Shown: one piece after another, positions 32,892 to 42,080 of the stretch | How positions within the stretch are numbered: position 1 is the first letter of the stretch | How the letters are laid out: every line of letters starts with the position of its first letter | NCBI RefSeq assembly: GCF_029953285.1 | Contig: NZ_JASAOI010000085.1 | Coordinates: 1-57,894 of the forward strand | Direction of reading: 5' to 3' | DNA from: Yinghuangia seranimata | Lineage (GTDB): Bacteria > Actinomycetota > Actinomycetes > Streptomycetales > Streptomycetaceae | Length of the DNA stretch: 57,894 nt | Program-made: the position numbers and the translations under genes | The notes under the pieces: generated by a model | Told to the model about the DNA's origin: nothing | Seen by the model: only the letters and a program-made list of their open reading frames with translations | Databases searched by the model: none

Positions 32892-34433
32892 GTGGGCACT
32901 ACGCCTGGGGGCGCACCCCTGACCATCGTGGACGGGCTGCGCGGCTTCGCGGCCGCGCAACCGCACACTGCCGCCGTCATCGACGGCGACCGCACGCTCG
33001 GCTATCGGCATCTCGACGAGCGCGCGAACCGGGTCGCCAACACGCTCCTTGCCGCAGGGCTCGACCGTGGCGAGCGTGTCGCGGTCCTGCTGGGCAACCG
33101 CCTGGAGTACTGCGAGATCGCGGCCGGCATCGCCAAGGCCGGCATGGTGATGGTGCCGCTCAATCCGAGGCTCACGTCCGCCGAAGTGCGGTATATAGTC
33201 CGGCACTCCGGAAGTCGGGCCCTGATCGCGGACGACGCGGGCGCGCCCATCGCGGGCGAGTCCGCCGCAGGCCTGCCCTTCGTGCTCTCGATCGACGGAA
33301 CCACGTTGGGGGGCGCCTACGAGGATGCGTTGGCAGGCGCCGAATCCTCCGACCCCGACCTGCCGTTGGTCGAGAGCGATGCTTTCTGCATCGCCTACAC
33401 GTCGGGAACCACCGGAAACCCCAAGGGAGTCGTGATATCCCATCGCTCCCGCGCTCTCACGTTCTACATGAGCGCCCTGGAGTGGAACCTCGGCATCGGC
33501 CGCCGGTCGCTGGCCGTCGCGCCGATGTACCACGGCGCCGGCTTCGCGTTCGGCTACGCGCCCGTGCACACCGGAGGGACGGTGTCGATGCTGCGGTCCT
33601 GGAGTCCCGAGAAGTGCCTGGCCCTCCTCGAACGCGACCGCATCCAATCGGTGTTCCTCGTGCCGACGCACGCCTACATGCTGCGCGCGCTCGGCGACGA
33701 GGCGATCGCGTCGTACGACCTGTCCGCACTGGACACGATCTTCTTCAACGCCGCGGCGCTGCCCGGGCCGCTCAAGGCCTGGGTGCTGGACGCCTTCCCG
33801 CAGGCAGGCGTGCACGAGCTGTACGGGTCCACCGAGTCCGGCATCATCGCCAACCTGCGTCCCGCCGACGCGCGTCGCAAGACCGGGTCCGTGGGGCACC
33901 CCTGGTTCCAGACCGAGGTGCGGGTCCTCGGTGCGGACGGCACGCCGGCCGCACCCGGTGAACCGGGTGAACTGTTCAGCCGTTCCCCGTACTTGATGAA
34001 CGGCTACTTGGACAACGCGGCGGCCACCGAGGAGTGCACCACCGGGGACGGCTTCGTGACCTGCGGCGACATCGTCGTCCGGGACGAGGAGGGCTACCTC
34101 TATATCGTCGACCGCAAGAAGGACGTGATCATCAGCGGTGGCGTCAACGTCTACCCGCGTGAAGTAGAGGAGGCGGTCCTCAGCCATCCCGCCGTGGACG
34201 ACGTCGCCGTGGTCGGGATCCCGCACGAGAAGTGGGGCGAACAGGTCGCCGCCGCGGTGGTACTGGCCGCCGGGGCCGATCTCACGTACGAGGAACTGGC
34301 CGCCCATGTACGGCCGTTGCTCGCCGGATACAAGGTTCCGCGGGAGCTCGCCGTGGTCCCGGAGCTGCCGCGCAACGCGGGCGGCAAGGTGCTCAAGCGG
34401 GAGCTGCGCGACCGCCTCGGCAAGCCTGGGTGA
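32892..34433 (+). CDS. Acyl-CoA synthetase (AMP-binding)
   Basis: A 513-aa ANL-family ligase with all core motifs: YTSGTTGNPKG, YGSTESG, CGDIVVRDEEGYLYIVDRKKD and the catalytic lysine in RNAGGKVLKREL. It activates a carboxylic acid as AMP ester and forms the CoA thioester. The GTG at 32892 with GGGAGGACA upstream gives the normal N-terminus; the frame is open further left but lacks a ribosome site. It is divergent from the bicupin, and its stop lies 25 bp from the convergent dihydropyrimidinase-like gene. It may feed an acid into the CoA-dependent genes to the right. Confidence 0.9.
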   Translation: MGTTPGGAPLTIVDGLRGFAAAQPHTAAVIDGDRTLGYRHLDERANRVANTLLAAGLDRGERVAVLLGNRLEYCEIAAGIAKAGMVMVPLNPRLTSAEVRYIVRHSGSRALIADDAGAPIAGESAAGLPFVLSIDGTTLGGAYEDALAGAESSDPDLPLVESDAFCIAYTSGTTGNPKGVVISHRSRALTFYMSALEWNLGIGRRSLAVAPMYHGAGFAFGYAPVHTGGTVSMLRSWSPEKCLALLERDRIQSVFLVPTHAYMLRALGDEAIASYDLSALDTIFFNAAALPGPLKAWVLDAFPQAGVHELYGSTESGIIANLRPADARRKTGSVGHPWFQTEVRVLGADGTPAAPGEPGELFSRSPYLMNGYLDNAAATEECTTGDGFVTCGDIVVRDEEGYLYIVDRKKDVIISGGVNVYPREVEEAVLSHPAVDDVAVVGIPHEKWGEQVAAAVVLAAGADLTYEELAAHVRPLLAGYKVPRELAVVPELPRNAGGKVLKRELRDRLGKPG

Positions 34434-34458
34434 TCGCCGACGGGGCGCGGAGACCGGT

Positions 34459-35895
34459 TCAGCCGCGCCGCAGATACGCCCCCGAAGGCTCGCCGACCAC
34501 GGCGCCGTCGCGGTAGCGCACCTTGCCGCCCACGACCGTGTGCACCGGCCACCCGGTGAGGTCGACGCCCTCGAACGGGCAGTGGTCCTGACCGGAGCGG
34601 CAGAGCTCGGTGGTGACCGTCTGCGTCTTGCCGAGGTCGACGACGGTGAGGTCGGCGTCGCACCCGGGGAGCAGGTTGCCCTTGCCGGGCAGGTTGTAGG
34701 CGCGGGCCGGGTTGGTCGACACCGCCTCCACGATCCGGGAGAGCGGGATGCCCCGCTTCAGGTGGCCTTCCGAGAGCATCACCGGGTACAGCAGCGCGGT
34801 GCCGCCGAACCCCGGTGTGGCGGGCCAGATCTGATCGCCCTTCAGCTCCTCCATGCAGCAGGCGTGGTCGGACGCGACCCAGTCGATGTCCCCGGCCGCG
34901 AACCTGGCCCACAGCGCCTCGTTGTCGGCGGTGGTGCGGATCGGCGGGTTGACCTTGCCCCCCAGGCCGCCGCGCGCGTCGAGTGTGTCGTGGTCGAGGC
35001 ACAAGTGGTGGAGCGTCGTCTCGAAGCGCATGTCGATGTGCGGGTACGCGTCGCGCGCCTGCCTGGCCGCCGCGGCGGCGTCCGCGCTCGACAGATGCAG
35101 CAGATTGACGTTCGTGCCGGTGTGCGACGCGATCGTGGTGGCTTCCCCGATGGCCACGCGTTCGGTCAGCGGCGGCCGGCCCTCGTGGTAGGCCTTGAGC
35201 GTCTGCGGGTCCCCGGCCGCCTTGACCCGGTCGATGAACACGCGCATGAGCTCGCTCTGTTCGCAGTGCAGCGACAGGGACAGCCGCAGGTGCGGATGCT
35301 CGGCCTGCGCCTCGGAGATCTTCTCCATGAGCAGGAACAGGTGGCCGAGGTCGTACTCGTCGCCCATCGTGAAGGCCCGCGCGTCGCGGCTGTTGGAGGC
35401 CAGGTCGAAGCCCTTGTAGAACATGTAGTACTTGAACGACGTGACCCCGTGCTCGCGCACCAGCTCGGGGATCTCCTCGATCTGCTTGACCGTCATGGGC
35501 GCCAGGTGGAAGCCGTAGTCGGTCCACGCCTTGCCCTCGACGGCCGCGAGCACCTCGGGGAACACCTCGCGGTACGGGCCGGTCCGGTTCAGGTAGTGGG
35601 CGCCGGTGCGGAAGTACGAGATCACCGTGGTCGCGCCGCCGACGAGCGACGAGCGGGTCTCCTCGAAGGCGTCAAGGCCGAGGTCGCGGTAGATGCCGAT
35701 GTGGAAGTGCGCGTCCACCGCGCCCGGCAGCACGACCTTGCCCGCGGCGTCGAGTACGTCGTCGGCCTCCGCGGTCGCGATGTCCTCCGCGATCACGGCG
35801 ACCTTGCCGTCCCGCACGGCGAGGTCGGCCCGCAACTGCGCGCCTCCGGGCATGACGATCGTCCCGTCCTTGACCACGAGTTCGTAGTTGGCCAT
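34459..35895 (-). CDS. Dihydropyrimidinase/hydantoinase-like cyclic amidohydrolase
   Basis: A 478-aa member of the dihydroorotase/dihydropyrimidinase group. Metal motifs are DAHFHIG (first strand), the lysine for carbamylation in TSFKYYMFYKG, SLHCEQSEL, HTGTNVNLLHLSS and WVASDHAC. The N- and C-terminal strands form the usual composite beta-sandwich. It opens cyclic ureides or imides such as hydantoins. The ATG at 35895 has AGGAG upstream. It is divergent from the CoA-transferase/cyclase/PrpD operon, whose cyclase and nitrilase-like members would fit processing of a ring-opened amide. Confidence 0.88.
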   Translation of the reverse strand: MANYELVVKDGTIVMPGGAQLRADLAVRDGKVAVIAEDIATAEADDVLDAAGKVVLPGAVDAHFHIGIYRDLGLDAFEETRSSLVGGATTVISYFRTGAHYLNRTGPYREVFPEVLAAVEGKAWTDYGFHLAPMTVKQIEEIPELVREHGVTSFKYYMFYKGFDLASNSRDARAFTMGDEYDLGHLFLLMEKISEAQAEHPHLRLSLSLHCEQSELMRVFIDRVKAAGDPQTLKAYHEGRPPLTERVAIGEATTIASHTGTNVNLLHLSSADAAAAARQARDAYPHIDMRFETTLHHLCLDHDTLDARGGLGGKVNPPIRTTADNEALWARFAAGDIDWVASDHACCMEELKGDQIWPATPGFGGTALLYPVMLSEGHLKRGIPLSRIVEAVSTNPARAYNLPGKGNLLPGCDADLTVVDLGKTQTVTTELCRSGQDHCPFEGVDLTGWPVHTVVGGKVRYRDGAVVGEPSGAYLRRG

Positions 35896-35937
35896 GGGTC
35901 GCTGCTTCTCCTGTCGTGCGGTCGTCAGAAAGTGATA

Positions 35938-35950
35938 CAGCGTTTCGCTG
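35938..35950. promoter_or_regulatory. CAGCG-TTT-CGCTG dyad in divergent promoter
   Basis: A 5-3-5 perfect inverted repeat (35938-35950) in the 131-bp gap between the dihydropyrimidinase-like gene and the CoA-transferase operon, embedded in an AT-richer stretch. It is probably an operator for both; the regulator is not in the immediate neighbourhood. Confidence 0.4.
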
Positions 35951-36026
35951 AATGGAATGCTGTGGCTATGATGACAATACGACCGCCGGTGGGGTCCGCC
36001 AAGGGAGATGGAGGAGAACCCTTTCC

Positions 36027-37268
36027 ATGACGACCGATCCGCACACGGCCGAGCGCCGCCGCGACCCTCCGCTCTCCGGAGTACGTGTTCTGGACGCCGC
36101 AACGCTGTTCGCCGGGCCGATGGCCGCGACCATCCTCGGCGACTACGGCGCCGACGTCGTGAAGATCGAGCACCCCAAGCGCGGCGACCCGGTGCGGGAC
36201 CACGGGCCGAGCCGAAGCGGCGTGGGGCTGTGGTGGACGATGCTCGGCCGCAACAAGCACACGATCGGTCTCGCGCTCAACACCGAGGAGGGGGCCGATG
36301 TCATGCGCCGGCTCGCCGCCGACGCGGACGTCCTGATCGAGAACTTCCGCCCCGGGACCCTGGAGCGCTGGGGGCTGGACCCGGCCGAGCTGCTGGAACG
36401 CAACCCACGCCTCGTGGTCGCCCGGGTGACCGGCTTCGGCCAGTTCGGCCCCTACGCCCGCCGGCCCGGCTTCGGCACGCTCGCCGAGTCCATGAGCGGT
36501 TTCGCGGCCATGACCGGGGAGCCCGACGGCCCGCCGACCCTCCCGCCGTTCGGGCTCGCCGACGGCATCGCCGCCCTGACCACCGCGCAGGCGGTGATGA
36601 CCGCGCTCTACGAGCGGGACGCCCGCAGCGGCCGCGGCCAGATCGTCGACCTGGCGATCATCGAGCCCATTCTGTCGGTCCTGGGCCCACAGCCGATCGT
36701 GTACGACCAACTGGGCACCGTCCAGCGGCGCACCGGGAACCGCTCGGTCAACAACGCGCCGCGCAACACCTACCGCTGCCGGGACGGCAAGTGGGTGGCC
36801 GTGTCCACGTCCGCCCAGTCGATCGCCGAGCGCGTCATGCACCTGGTCGGGCACCCCGAGGTCACCCGCGAGCCGTGGTTTGCCTCAGGTGTCGAACGCG
36901 CGGCACACGCACACGAGTTGGACGGCTACGTGGCCGCCTGGATCGCCGAACGGGATCTCGCCGACGTCGTCGCGGCGTTCGAAGCGGCCGAAGCCGCGGC
37001 CGCCCCGATCTACGACATCGCCGACGTCTTCGCCGACCCGCAGTACCAGGCGCTGGACACCATCACGACGGTCCAGGACCCGGTCCTCGGCCCGGTGCGC
37101 ATGCAGAACCTCCTCTACCGGCTGTCCGCAAGTCCGGGCCGCATCGCCTGGACCGGCCGGCCCCGCGGCGCGGACACCTACCGCGTGCTCCACGATCGGC
37201 TCGGCCTCACCGACCAGGAACTCGACCGGCTCGCCGCGGCGGGCGTGATCGCGGGGGAGACCGCATGA
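36027..37268 (+). CDS. CaiB/BaiF (family III) CoA-transferase
   Basis: A 413-aa family III CoA-transferase: VRVLDAATLFAGPMAATILGDYGADVVKIEHP at the N-terminus is split by the diagnostic A-G-P and K-I-E-x-P motifs. LNPR-like NPRLVVARVTGFGQFGP follows, and the acceptor aspartate lies in GRGQIVDLAIIEP. It transfers CoA from a donor thioester to a dicarboxylic or hydroxy acid. GGAGGAGAA lies upstream of the ATG. It heads an operon ending at 42854 and overlaps the cyclase by ATGA. A second, different family member is at 54.3 kb. Confidence 0.9.
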   Translation: MTTDPHTAERRRDPPLSGVRVLDAATLFAGPMAATILGDYGADVVKIEHPKRGDPVRDHGPSRSGVGLWWTMLGRNKHTIGLALNTEEGADVMRRLAADADVLIENFRPGTLERWGLDPAELLERNPRLVVARVTGFGQFGPYARRPGFGTLAESMSGFAAMTGEPDGPPTLPPFGLADGIAALTTAQAVMTALYERDARSGRGQIVDLAIIEPILSVLGPQPIVYDQLGTVQRRTGNRSVNNAPRNTYRCRDGKWVAVSTSAQSIAERVMHLVGHPEVTREPWFASGVERAAHAHELDGYVAAWIAERDLADVVAAFEAAEAAAAPIYDIADVFADPQYQALDTITTVQDPVLGPVRMQNLLYRLSASPGRIAWTGRPRGADTYRVLHDRLGLTDQELDRLAAAGVIAGETA

Positions 37269-38074
37269 CCTTCGACTGGACCGCGCTGGCCGGCTCCCGG
37301 GTGATCGACCTGGCGCAGCCGATGCGGCGGGGCATGCCCCAGTCTCCGAACCACCCGCCGTTCCAGATGTCCCTCGTGCGCAGGCACGGCGACTACATCA
37401 GGGACGACGGTTCGTCGGCGGCCAACGAACTGATCGTCACCGGCGGTCACGTCGGAACGCACGTCGACGCCCTCGCCCACGTGAGCCATCGCGGCCGGCT
37501 GCACGGCGACGTCGACGCGTTCACCGTCACCTCGCACGAAGGCTTCGGCGTCCTGGGCATCGACGAGTTCGTGCCGTATGTCGGCCGCTGCGTCCTCCTG
37601 GACGTGGCACGGGTGCACGGCACCGAGACGCTGCCCCCCGGGTACGGCGTCACCGCCGCGGACCTGGCCGCCGCCGAAAAGGCCTCGGGAACCGAGGTAC
37701 GCCCCGGAGACGCCGTCCTCGTCGGCACCGGATGGTCGCGTCTGTGGGACCGGCGCGAGGAGTTCGTGGGGGCCGAAGCCGGAGTCCCCGGGCCGGACGA
37801 GAGCGCCGCCGAGTGGCTCATCCAGGCCGGGGCCCGCCTGGCGGGCGGCGAGACCATCGCCTTCGAGCAGATCAAGCCCGGCGCCGGGCACGCGCTGTTG
37901 CCCGTGCACCGAATGTTCCTCGTCGACCACGGCATCAACATCGTCGAGACCATGCGGCTGACCGAGCTGCTCGACACCGGCGTAGGCGAATTCCTGCTCG
38001 TGCTGGCCCCGTTGAACGTCGTGGGAGCCACCGGCGCGCCGGCCCGGCCGCTCGCCGTGGTGGCGGCCACGTGA
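37265..38074 (+). CDS. Cyclase family protein (metal-dependent hydrolase)
   Basis: A 269-aa cyclase/kynurenine-formamidase-like protein. The signature H-x-G-T-H-x-D-x3-H is complete (H62, H66, D68, H72 in GGHVGTHVDALAH). The family includes arylformamidases, isatin hydrolase and other Zn/Mn enzymes opening amide bonds. Placed after a CoA-transferase and divergent from a dihydropyrimidinase-like gene, it may hydrolyse a formyl-amide or cyclic amide intermediate. It overlaps both neighbours by 4 bp. Confidence 0.88.
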   Translation: MTFDWTALAGSRVIDLAQPMRRGMPQSPNHPPFQMSLVRRHGDYIRDDGSSAANELIVTGGHVGTHVDALAHVSHRGRLHGDVDAFTVTSHEGFGVLGIDEFVPYVGRCVLLDVARVHGTETLPPGYGVTAADLAAAEKASGTEVRPGDAVLVGTGWSRLWDRREEFVGAEAGVPGPDESAAEWLIQAGARLAGGETIAFEQIKPGAGHALLPVHRMFLVDHGINIVETMRLTELLDTGVGEFLLVLAPLNVVGATGAPARPLAVVAAT

Positions 38075-39498
38075 GCGCCCCCCGCACCCACGTGCGCGAA
38101 CTCGCGGACTTCGCGACCGCCTGCCGCGACGAGCCCCTGCCCTGCGAGGTCACCGAGGACGTCGTCCACCGCATCCTGGACACGCTCGGCAACTGCCTCG
38201 CCGGCCGCGCCGCATCGGAAGGAGAGCGGGCACCGGACGCCGCCGTCCTGCGCGTGGTCGGCGGATGGGGAGGCCGACCCGAGGCGACCGTGATCGGATC
38301 CGGCGAGCGGCTGCCCGCGCCGAGCGCGGCCCTGGCCAACGGAACCTTCGCCCACCTCCTCGACTTCGACGACACCCACCTGCCCAGCGTCCTGCACCCC
38401 ACCGCGAACGTGGTGCCCGCCGCCCTGGCCGTCGCCGAGGCCGTCGGCGCGAGCACCCCCCGCCTCCTCGCCGCCACGGCGGCCGGCGTCGAGGTCACCA
38501 ACCGCCTCGGCATGGCGTCGTACTCGACCGCGCTCGGCAACTCGGTCTTCTTCGAGAAGGGCCTGCACGCCACGTCGATCTGCGGCGCGCTCGGCGCCGC
38601 GACGGCCGCCGGCCTGCTCTACGGCCTCGACGCCGACGCGCTCGCCTCCGCGCTGGGCATCGCCGCCAGCATGGGCGCCGGGGTGATCGAGGCCAACCGC
38701 ACCGGAGGCACCGTCAAGCGCATCCACTGCGGGTGGGCGGCACACAGCGGGGTGGTGGCGGCCGCGCTCGCGCACGCCGGGGTGACCGGCCCGCCGACCG
38801 TCCTGGAAGGCCGGTTCGGCTTCTTCCGCGCCTACCTGGACGGCGGCTACGACGCCGCGGCGCTGCTCGGCGACCTCGGCACCCGGTGGGAGCTGCTGCG
38901 CACCGTGTACAAGCCCTACCCGAGCAACCACTTCACGCACCCGGCCATCGACTGCGCCCTCGCACTGCGCGCCCGGGGCCTGGCCGTGGAGCAGGTGGAG
39001 AGCGTCGAACTCGGGGTCGCGGAACCCGTGCTGCGCACCATCGCGGAGCCCCGGGAGAACAAGATCCGGCCGGACAGCGGCTACCACGCCAAGTTCAGCG
39101 GCCCGTACACCGTGGCCCGGGCCCTGCTCGGCGGCGGCGGACTCGGGCTCCACCTCGACGACTTCGCGGACGACAGGGTCGCCGATCCCCGGTTGCGCGA
39201 GCTGGCCGCACGCGTCGACGTCGTGGCGGACCAGCGCGCCACGTCCCTGTTCCCGAACTCGTTCGCGGCGGTGCTCCGGGTCACCACCCGCGACGGCGAC
39301 GTCCTCGAACATCGCGTCGACTCGTCGCTGGGCGGACCGGGAAATCCGCTCTCCCGCCGGGAACTGCTGGAGAAATTCCGCCTCAACGCCGTCCGCGCGC
39401 TGCCGCGGGCCCGGGTCGACGCGCTGCTCGAATCGGTCGTCGCGATGGCCGACGGCCGCGGCGACTTCGGGGAAGTCCTCAAGCTGACCAGGGTCTGA
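38071..39498 (+). CDS. MmgE/PrpD family protein
   Basis: A 475-aa MmgE/PrpD protein: HLLDFDDTHLPSVLHPTANVVP in the helical domain (split at DFDD and HP), GTVKRIHCGWAAHSG, and YPSNHFTHPAIDC in the smaller domain. Members include 2-methylcitrate dehydratase, cis-aconitate decarboxylase and iminodisuccinate epimerase-like enzymes, all acting on polycarboxylic acids without metal. The start is GTG overlapping the cyclase stop. The window has a second PrpD (52.9 kb), again beside a CaiB transferase, so this pairing seems functional. Confidence 0.87.
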   Translation: MSAPRTHVRELADFATACRDEPLPCEVTEDVVHRILDTLGNCLAGRAASEGERAPDAAVLRVVGGWGGRPEATVIGSGERLPAPSAALANGTFAHLLDFDDTHLPSVLHPTANVVPAALAVAEAVGASTPRLLAATAAGVEVTNRLGMASYSTALGNSVFFEKGLHATSICGALGAATAAGLLYGLDADALASALGIAASMGAGVIEANRTGGTVKRIHCGWAAHSGVVAAALAHAGVTGPPTVLEGRFGFFRAYLDGGYDAAALLGDLGTRWELLRTVYKPYPSNHFTHPAIDCALALRARGLAVEQVESVELGVAEPVLRTIAEPRENKIRPDSGYHAKFSGPYTVARALLGGGGLGLHLDDFADDRVADPRLRELAARVDVVADQRATSLFPNSFAAVLRVTTRDGDVLEHRVDSSLGGPGNPLSRRELLEKFRLNAVRALPRARVDALLESVVAMADGRGDFGEVLKLTRV

Positions 39499-39569
39499 GC
39501 GATGCCGGCCCCGGCCTCTCGCCACACCATCCCACCACGGCATCCACGAACACGATCGGAGGTCGGGCG

Positions 39570-40625
39570 ATGACCGACACACCGCCTCCCGCGCCGGGCC
39601 CCGCGTACCGCGCGGTGGCACTGCAGACCGCCACACACGCGGTCAACGCCCTCGGCGTCGACGAAGCGCGCGCGGCGATCGGCGCGTCCATCGACCGGAT
39701 CGCCGCGCAGATCGCCGCCGCGGTGGCCTGGCACGGCCCGGACACCGCGCTGGTCGTACTGCCCGAGTACGCGCTGACCGGCTTCCCGATGGGCGACGCG
39801 ATCGGCGCGTGGGCCGACAAGGCCGCGATCGCGCCGGACGGGCCCGAGTACGAGCGCCTGGCCGCAGTCGCCCAGCGACACCGCATCCACCTCGCGGTCA
39901 ACGCGTACGAGACCGACCCGCACTACCCGGACCTGTACTTCCAGGGCTGTGTGGTCCTCGGCCCCACCGGCGAGACGCTGCTGCGGTACCGCCGCCTGCA
40001 CTCGATGTACACCCCCAGCCCCTACGACGTGTGGGACTCCTACCTGGACCACTACGGGCTCGACGGCGTCCTCCCGGTGGCCCGCACCGCCATCGGGAAC
40101 CTCGCCGCGGTCGCGAGTGAAGAGATCCTCTACCCCGAACTCCTGCGCGCCCTCGCCTTCCGCGGCGCCGAGGTGTTCGTGCACTCGACGAGCGAGGCGA
40201 CCAGCCCCGACCCCACGGTCAAGGAGTACGCGCGCCGCTGCCGGGCCGCCGAGAACCTGGCCTGCGTCGTCACCGCCAACAGCGCCGGCATCACCGGCAT
40301 CCCGCTGTCCGGCGACTCCACCAACGGCCACTCGGAGATCGTGGACCACCTCGGCCGCTCGCTCGCCCGCGCCGCGAGCGGCGAAAGCCTCGTCGCCGCC
40401 GCCGAGATCGACCTCGCCGCAGTGCGCCGGGAACGGCTCCGCCCGTCCATGGCCAACCTCCCCGCCCGGGTGAAATCCACCTTGTGGGCGGAGGAATACG
40501 CCCGCCACCCCGTCGACGAGCCCAACGGGCTCAAGGGCGTCGCCCCCGAACGCGCCTTCTTCGCCACGCGCCACCGGGAGAACATCGCCCGAGCGCAGGC
40601 CGCGTCGCGCACCGGGACGCCGTGA
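39570..40625 (+). CDS. Nitrilase-superfamily protein lacking catalytic Cys and Lys
   Basis: A 351-aa carbon-nitrogen hydrolase-fold protein. The Glu is present (E66 in VLPEYALTG). The catalytic lysine position is R142 (RYRRLHSMY), and the nucleophilic cysteine position is S183 (AVASEEILYPEL, where C-x-D/E-x-x-F-P-E is usual). Other family segments, such as NSAGITGIPLSGDSTNGHS, are kept, so the fold should be intact. Ordinary thioimidate chemistry looks impossible. It may be a regulatory or binding protein, or use Ser. The start has GGAGG; the stop overlaps the aldehyde dehydrogenase start. Confidence 0.78.
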   Translation: MTDTPPPAPGPAYRAVALQTATHAVNALGVDEARAAIGASIDRIAAQIAAAVAWHGPDTALVVLPEYALTGFPMGDAIGAWADKAAIAPDGPEYERLAAVAQRHRIHLAVNAYETDPHYPDLYFQGCVVLGPTGETLLRYRRLHSMYTPSPYDVWDSYLDHYGLDGVLPVARTAIGNLAAVASEEILYPELLRALAFRGAEVFVHSTSEATSPDPTVKEYARRCRAAENLACVVTANSAGITGIPLSGDSTNGHSEIVDHLGRSLARAASGESLVAAAEIDLAAVRRERLRPSMANLPARVKSTLWAEEYARHPVDEPNGLKGVAPERAFFATRHRENIARAQAASRTGTP

Positions 40626-42037
40626 TGGGCGGCATCGAGGTCAGGTCGCCCCGCACGGGCGAGGTCGAACGCCTCCTCGACCCGCCCGGCGAGAACGAAC
40701 TCACCGCGCGGGTCAACGCACTGCGGACCGCGCAGCCGACCTGGGAGGCACGCGGCCCGGAGGGCCGAGCCGCCGTCCTGCGCACCTGGGCCGACGTCCT
40801 GGACAAGCACGCCGAAGCGCTCACCGACGCCCTGATCCGCGACACCGGCCGCGACTACGAGTCACGCATGGAGACCGCGCAGGTCGCGGCCATGGCCCGG
40901 CGCTGGGCAGCGGCGGCGGGACCGCTGCTGGCCCCCGCCGAACGCTCCACGGCCCTCCCCGGGATCGGCATCGAGACGGGCTCACGCGCCTACCCGCTCG
41001 TCGGGGTGATCAGCCCCTGGAACTTCCCGCTGTTGCTCGCTCTCATCGACGCGATCCCGGCCCTCGCCGCCGGCTGCGCCGTCCTCGTCAAACCCAGCGA
41101 GGTCACCCCCCGCTTCATCGCACCGCTGCTTCGGACCATCGACGAAGTCCCCGAGATCGCCGAGGTGCTGCAGGTCGTCGAAGGCGGTCCGGAGACCGGC
41201 GCGGCGATGGTCGGCCTCGTCGACGCGGTGTGCTTCACCGGAAGTGTGGCCACCGGGCGCCTGGTCGGCGAAGCGGCACAGCGCGCGTTCGTCCCCGTGT
41301 TCCTCGAACTGGGCGGCAAGGACCCGGCGGTCGTCCTGGACGGCGCCGACCTCGACCGGGCGAGTTCGGCCGTCCTGTGGGGGTCGGTGGCCAACGCGGG
41401 GCAGTCCTGCCTGTCCATCGAGCGCATCTACGTCCAGGACGGCAGCCACGACGAGTTCGTCAGGCGGCTGACGGCGAAGGCGGAAAGCGTCGGCCTGGCC
41501 CTGCCCGGCCCCGCGGACGGCGCCATCGGGCCGCTCATCGACCCCGGGCAGGCCGCCGTCATCGGGGCCCATCTCGCCGACGCGACCGCCAAGGGCGCCA
41601 CCGTGCACACCGGCGGCCGCATCGAACGGCACGGCGGCGGCCACTGGATACGGCCCACCGTGCTGACCGGCGTCGACCACACCATGACCGTCATGCGCGA
41701 GGAGACCTTCGGCCCGCTCATGCCGGTCATGCGGTTCGGCAGCGCCGACGAGGCCGTCGCCCTCGCCAACGACTCGGTGTACGGGCTGTCCGGTGCGGTC
41801 TTCGCCGCCGACCAGGACACCGCCAAGGCCCTCGCCCGCCGCCTGGACGTCGGCGCGGTCAGCATCAACGACGCCGCGCTGACCGCCCTGGTCCACGAAG
41901 GCGAGAAGAACTCGTTCCGCTACAGCGGCCTCGGCGGCTCGCGCATGGGCGAGGCCGCGCTGCGGCGCTTCGTGCGCCGCCAGACGCTCATCACCAACTC
42001 CGCCACGGGCCCGGACCCGTGGTGGCACACCCCGTGA
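40625..42037 (+). CDS. Aldehyde dehydrogenase family protein
   Basis: A 470-aa aldehyde dehydrogenase with ISPWNFPLLLALIDAIPALAAG (split at PWNFP), FTGSVATGRLVG, general base in FLELGGKDP and nucleophile in NAGQSCLSIERIY. It overlaps the nitrilase-like stop by one base (TGATG). It would oxidise an aldehyde or semialdehyde at the end of the operon's pathway. The enzyme at 2.3 kb is a separate subfamily. Confidence 0.9.
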   Translation: MGGIEVRSPRTGEVERLLDPPGENELTARVNALRTAQPTWEARGPEGRAAVLRTWADVLDKHAEALTDALIRDTGRDYESRMETAQVAAMARRWAAAAGPLLAPAERSTALPGIGIETGSRAYPLVGVISPWNFPLLLALIDAIPALAAGCAVLVKPSEVTPRFIAPLLRTIDEVPEIAEVLQVVEGGPETGAAMVGLVDAVCFTGSVATGRLVGEAAQRAFVPVFLELGGKDPAVVLDGADLDRASSAVLWGSVANAGQSCLSIERIYVQDGSHDEFVRRLTAKAESVGLALPGPADGAIGPLIDPGQAAVIGAHLADATAKGATVHTGGRIERHGGGHWIRPTVLTGVDHTMTVMREETFGPLMPVMRFGSADEAVALANDSVYGLSGAVFAADQDTAKALARRLDVGAVSINDAALTALVHEGEKNSFRYSGLGGSRMGEAALRRFVRRQTLITNSATGPDPWWHTP

Positions 42038-42080
42038 GCCCGACGCCCGAACCCCTCATCCGACGACCTCGAGGAACGCC

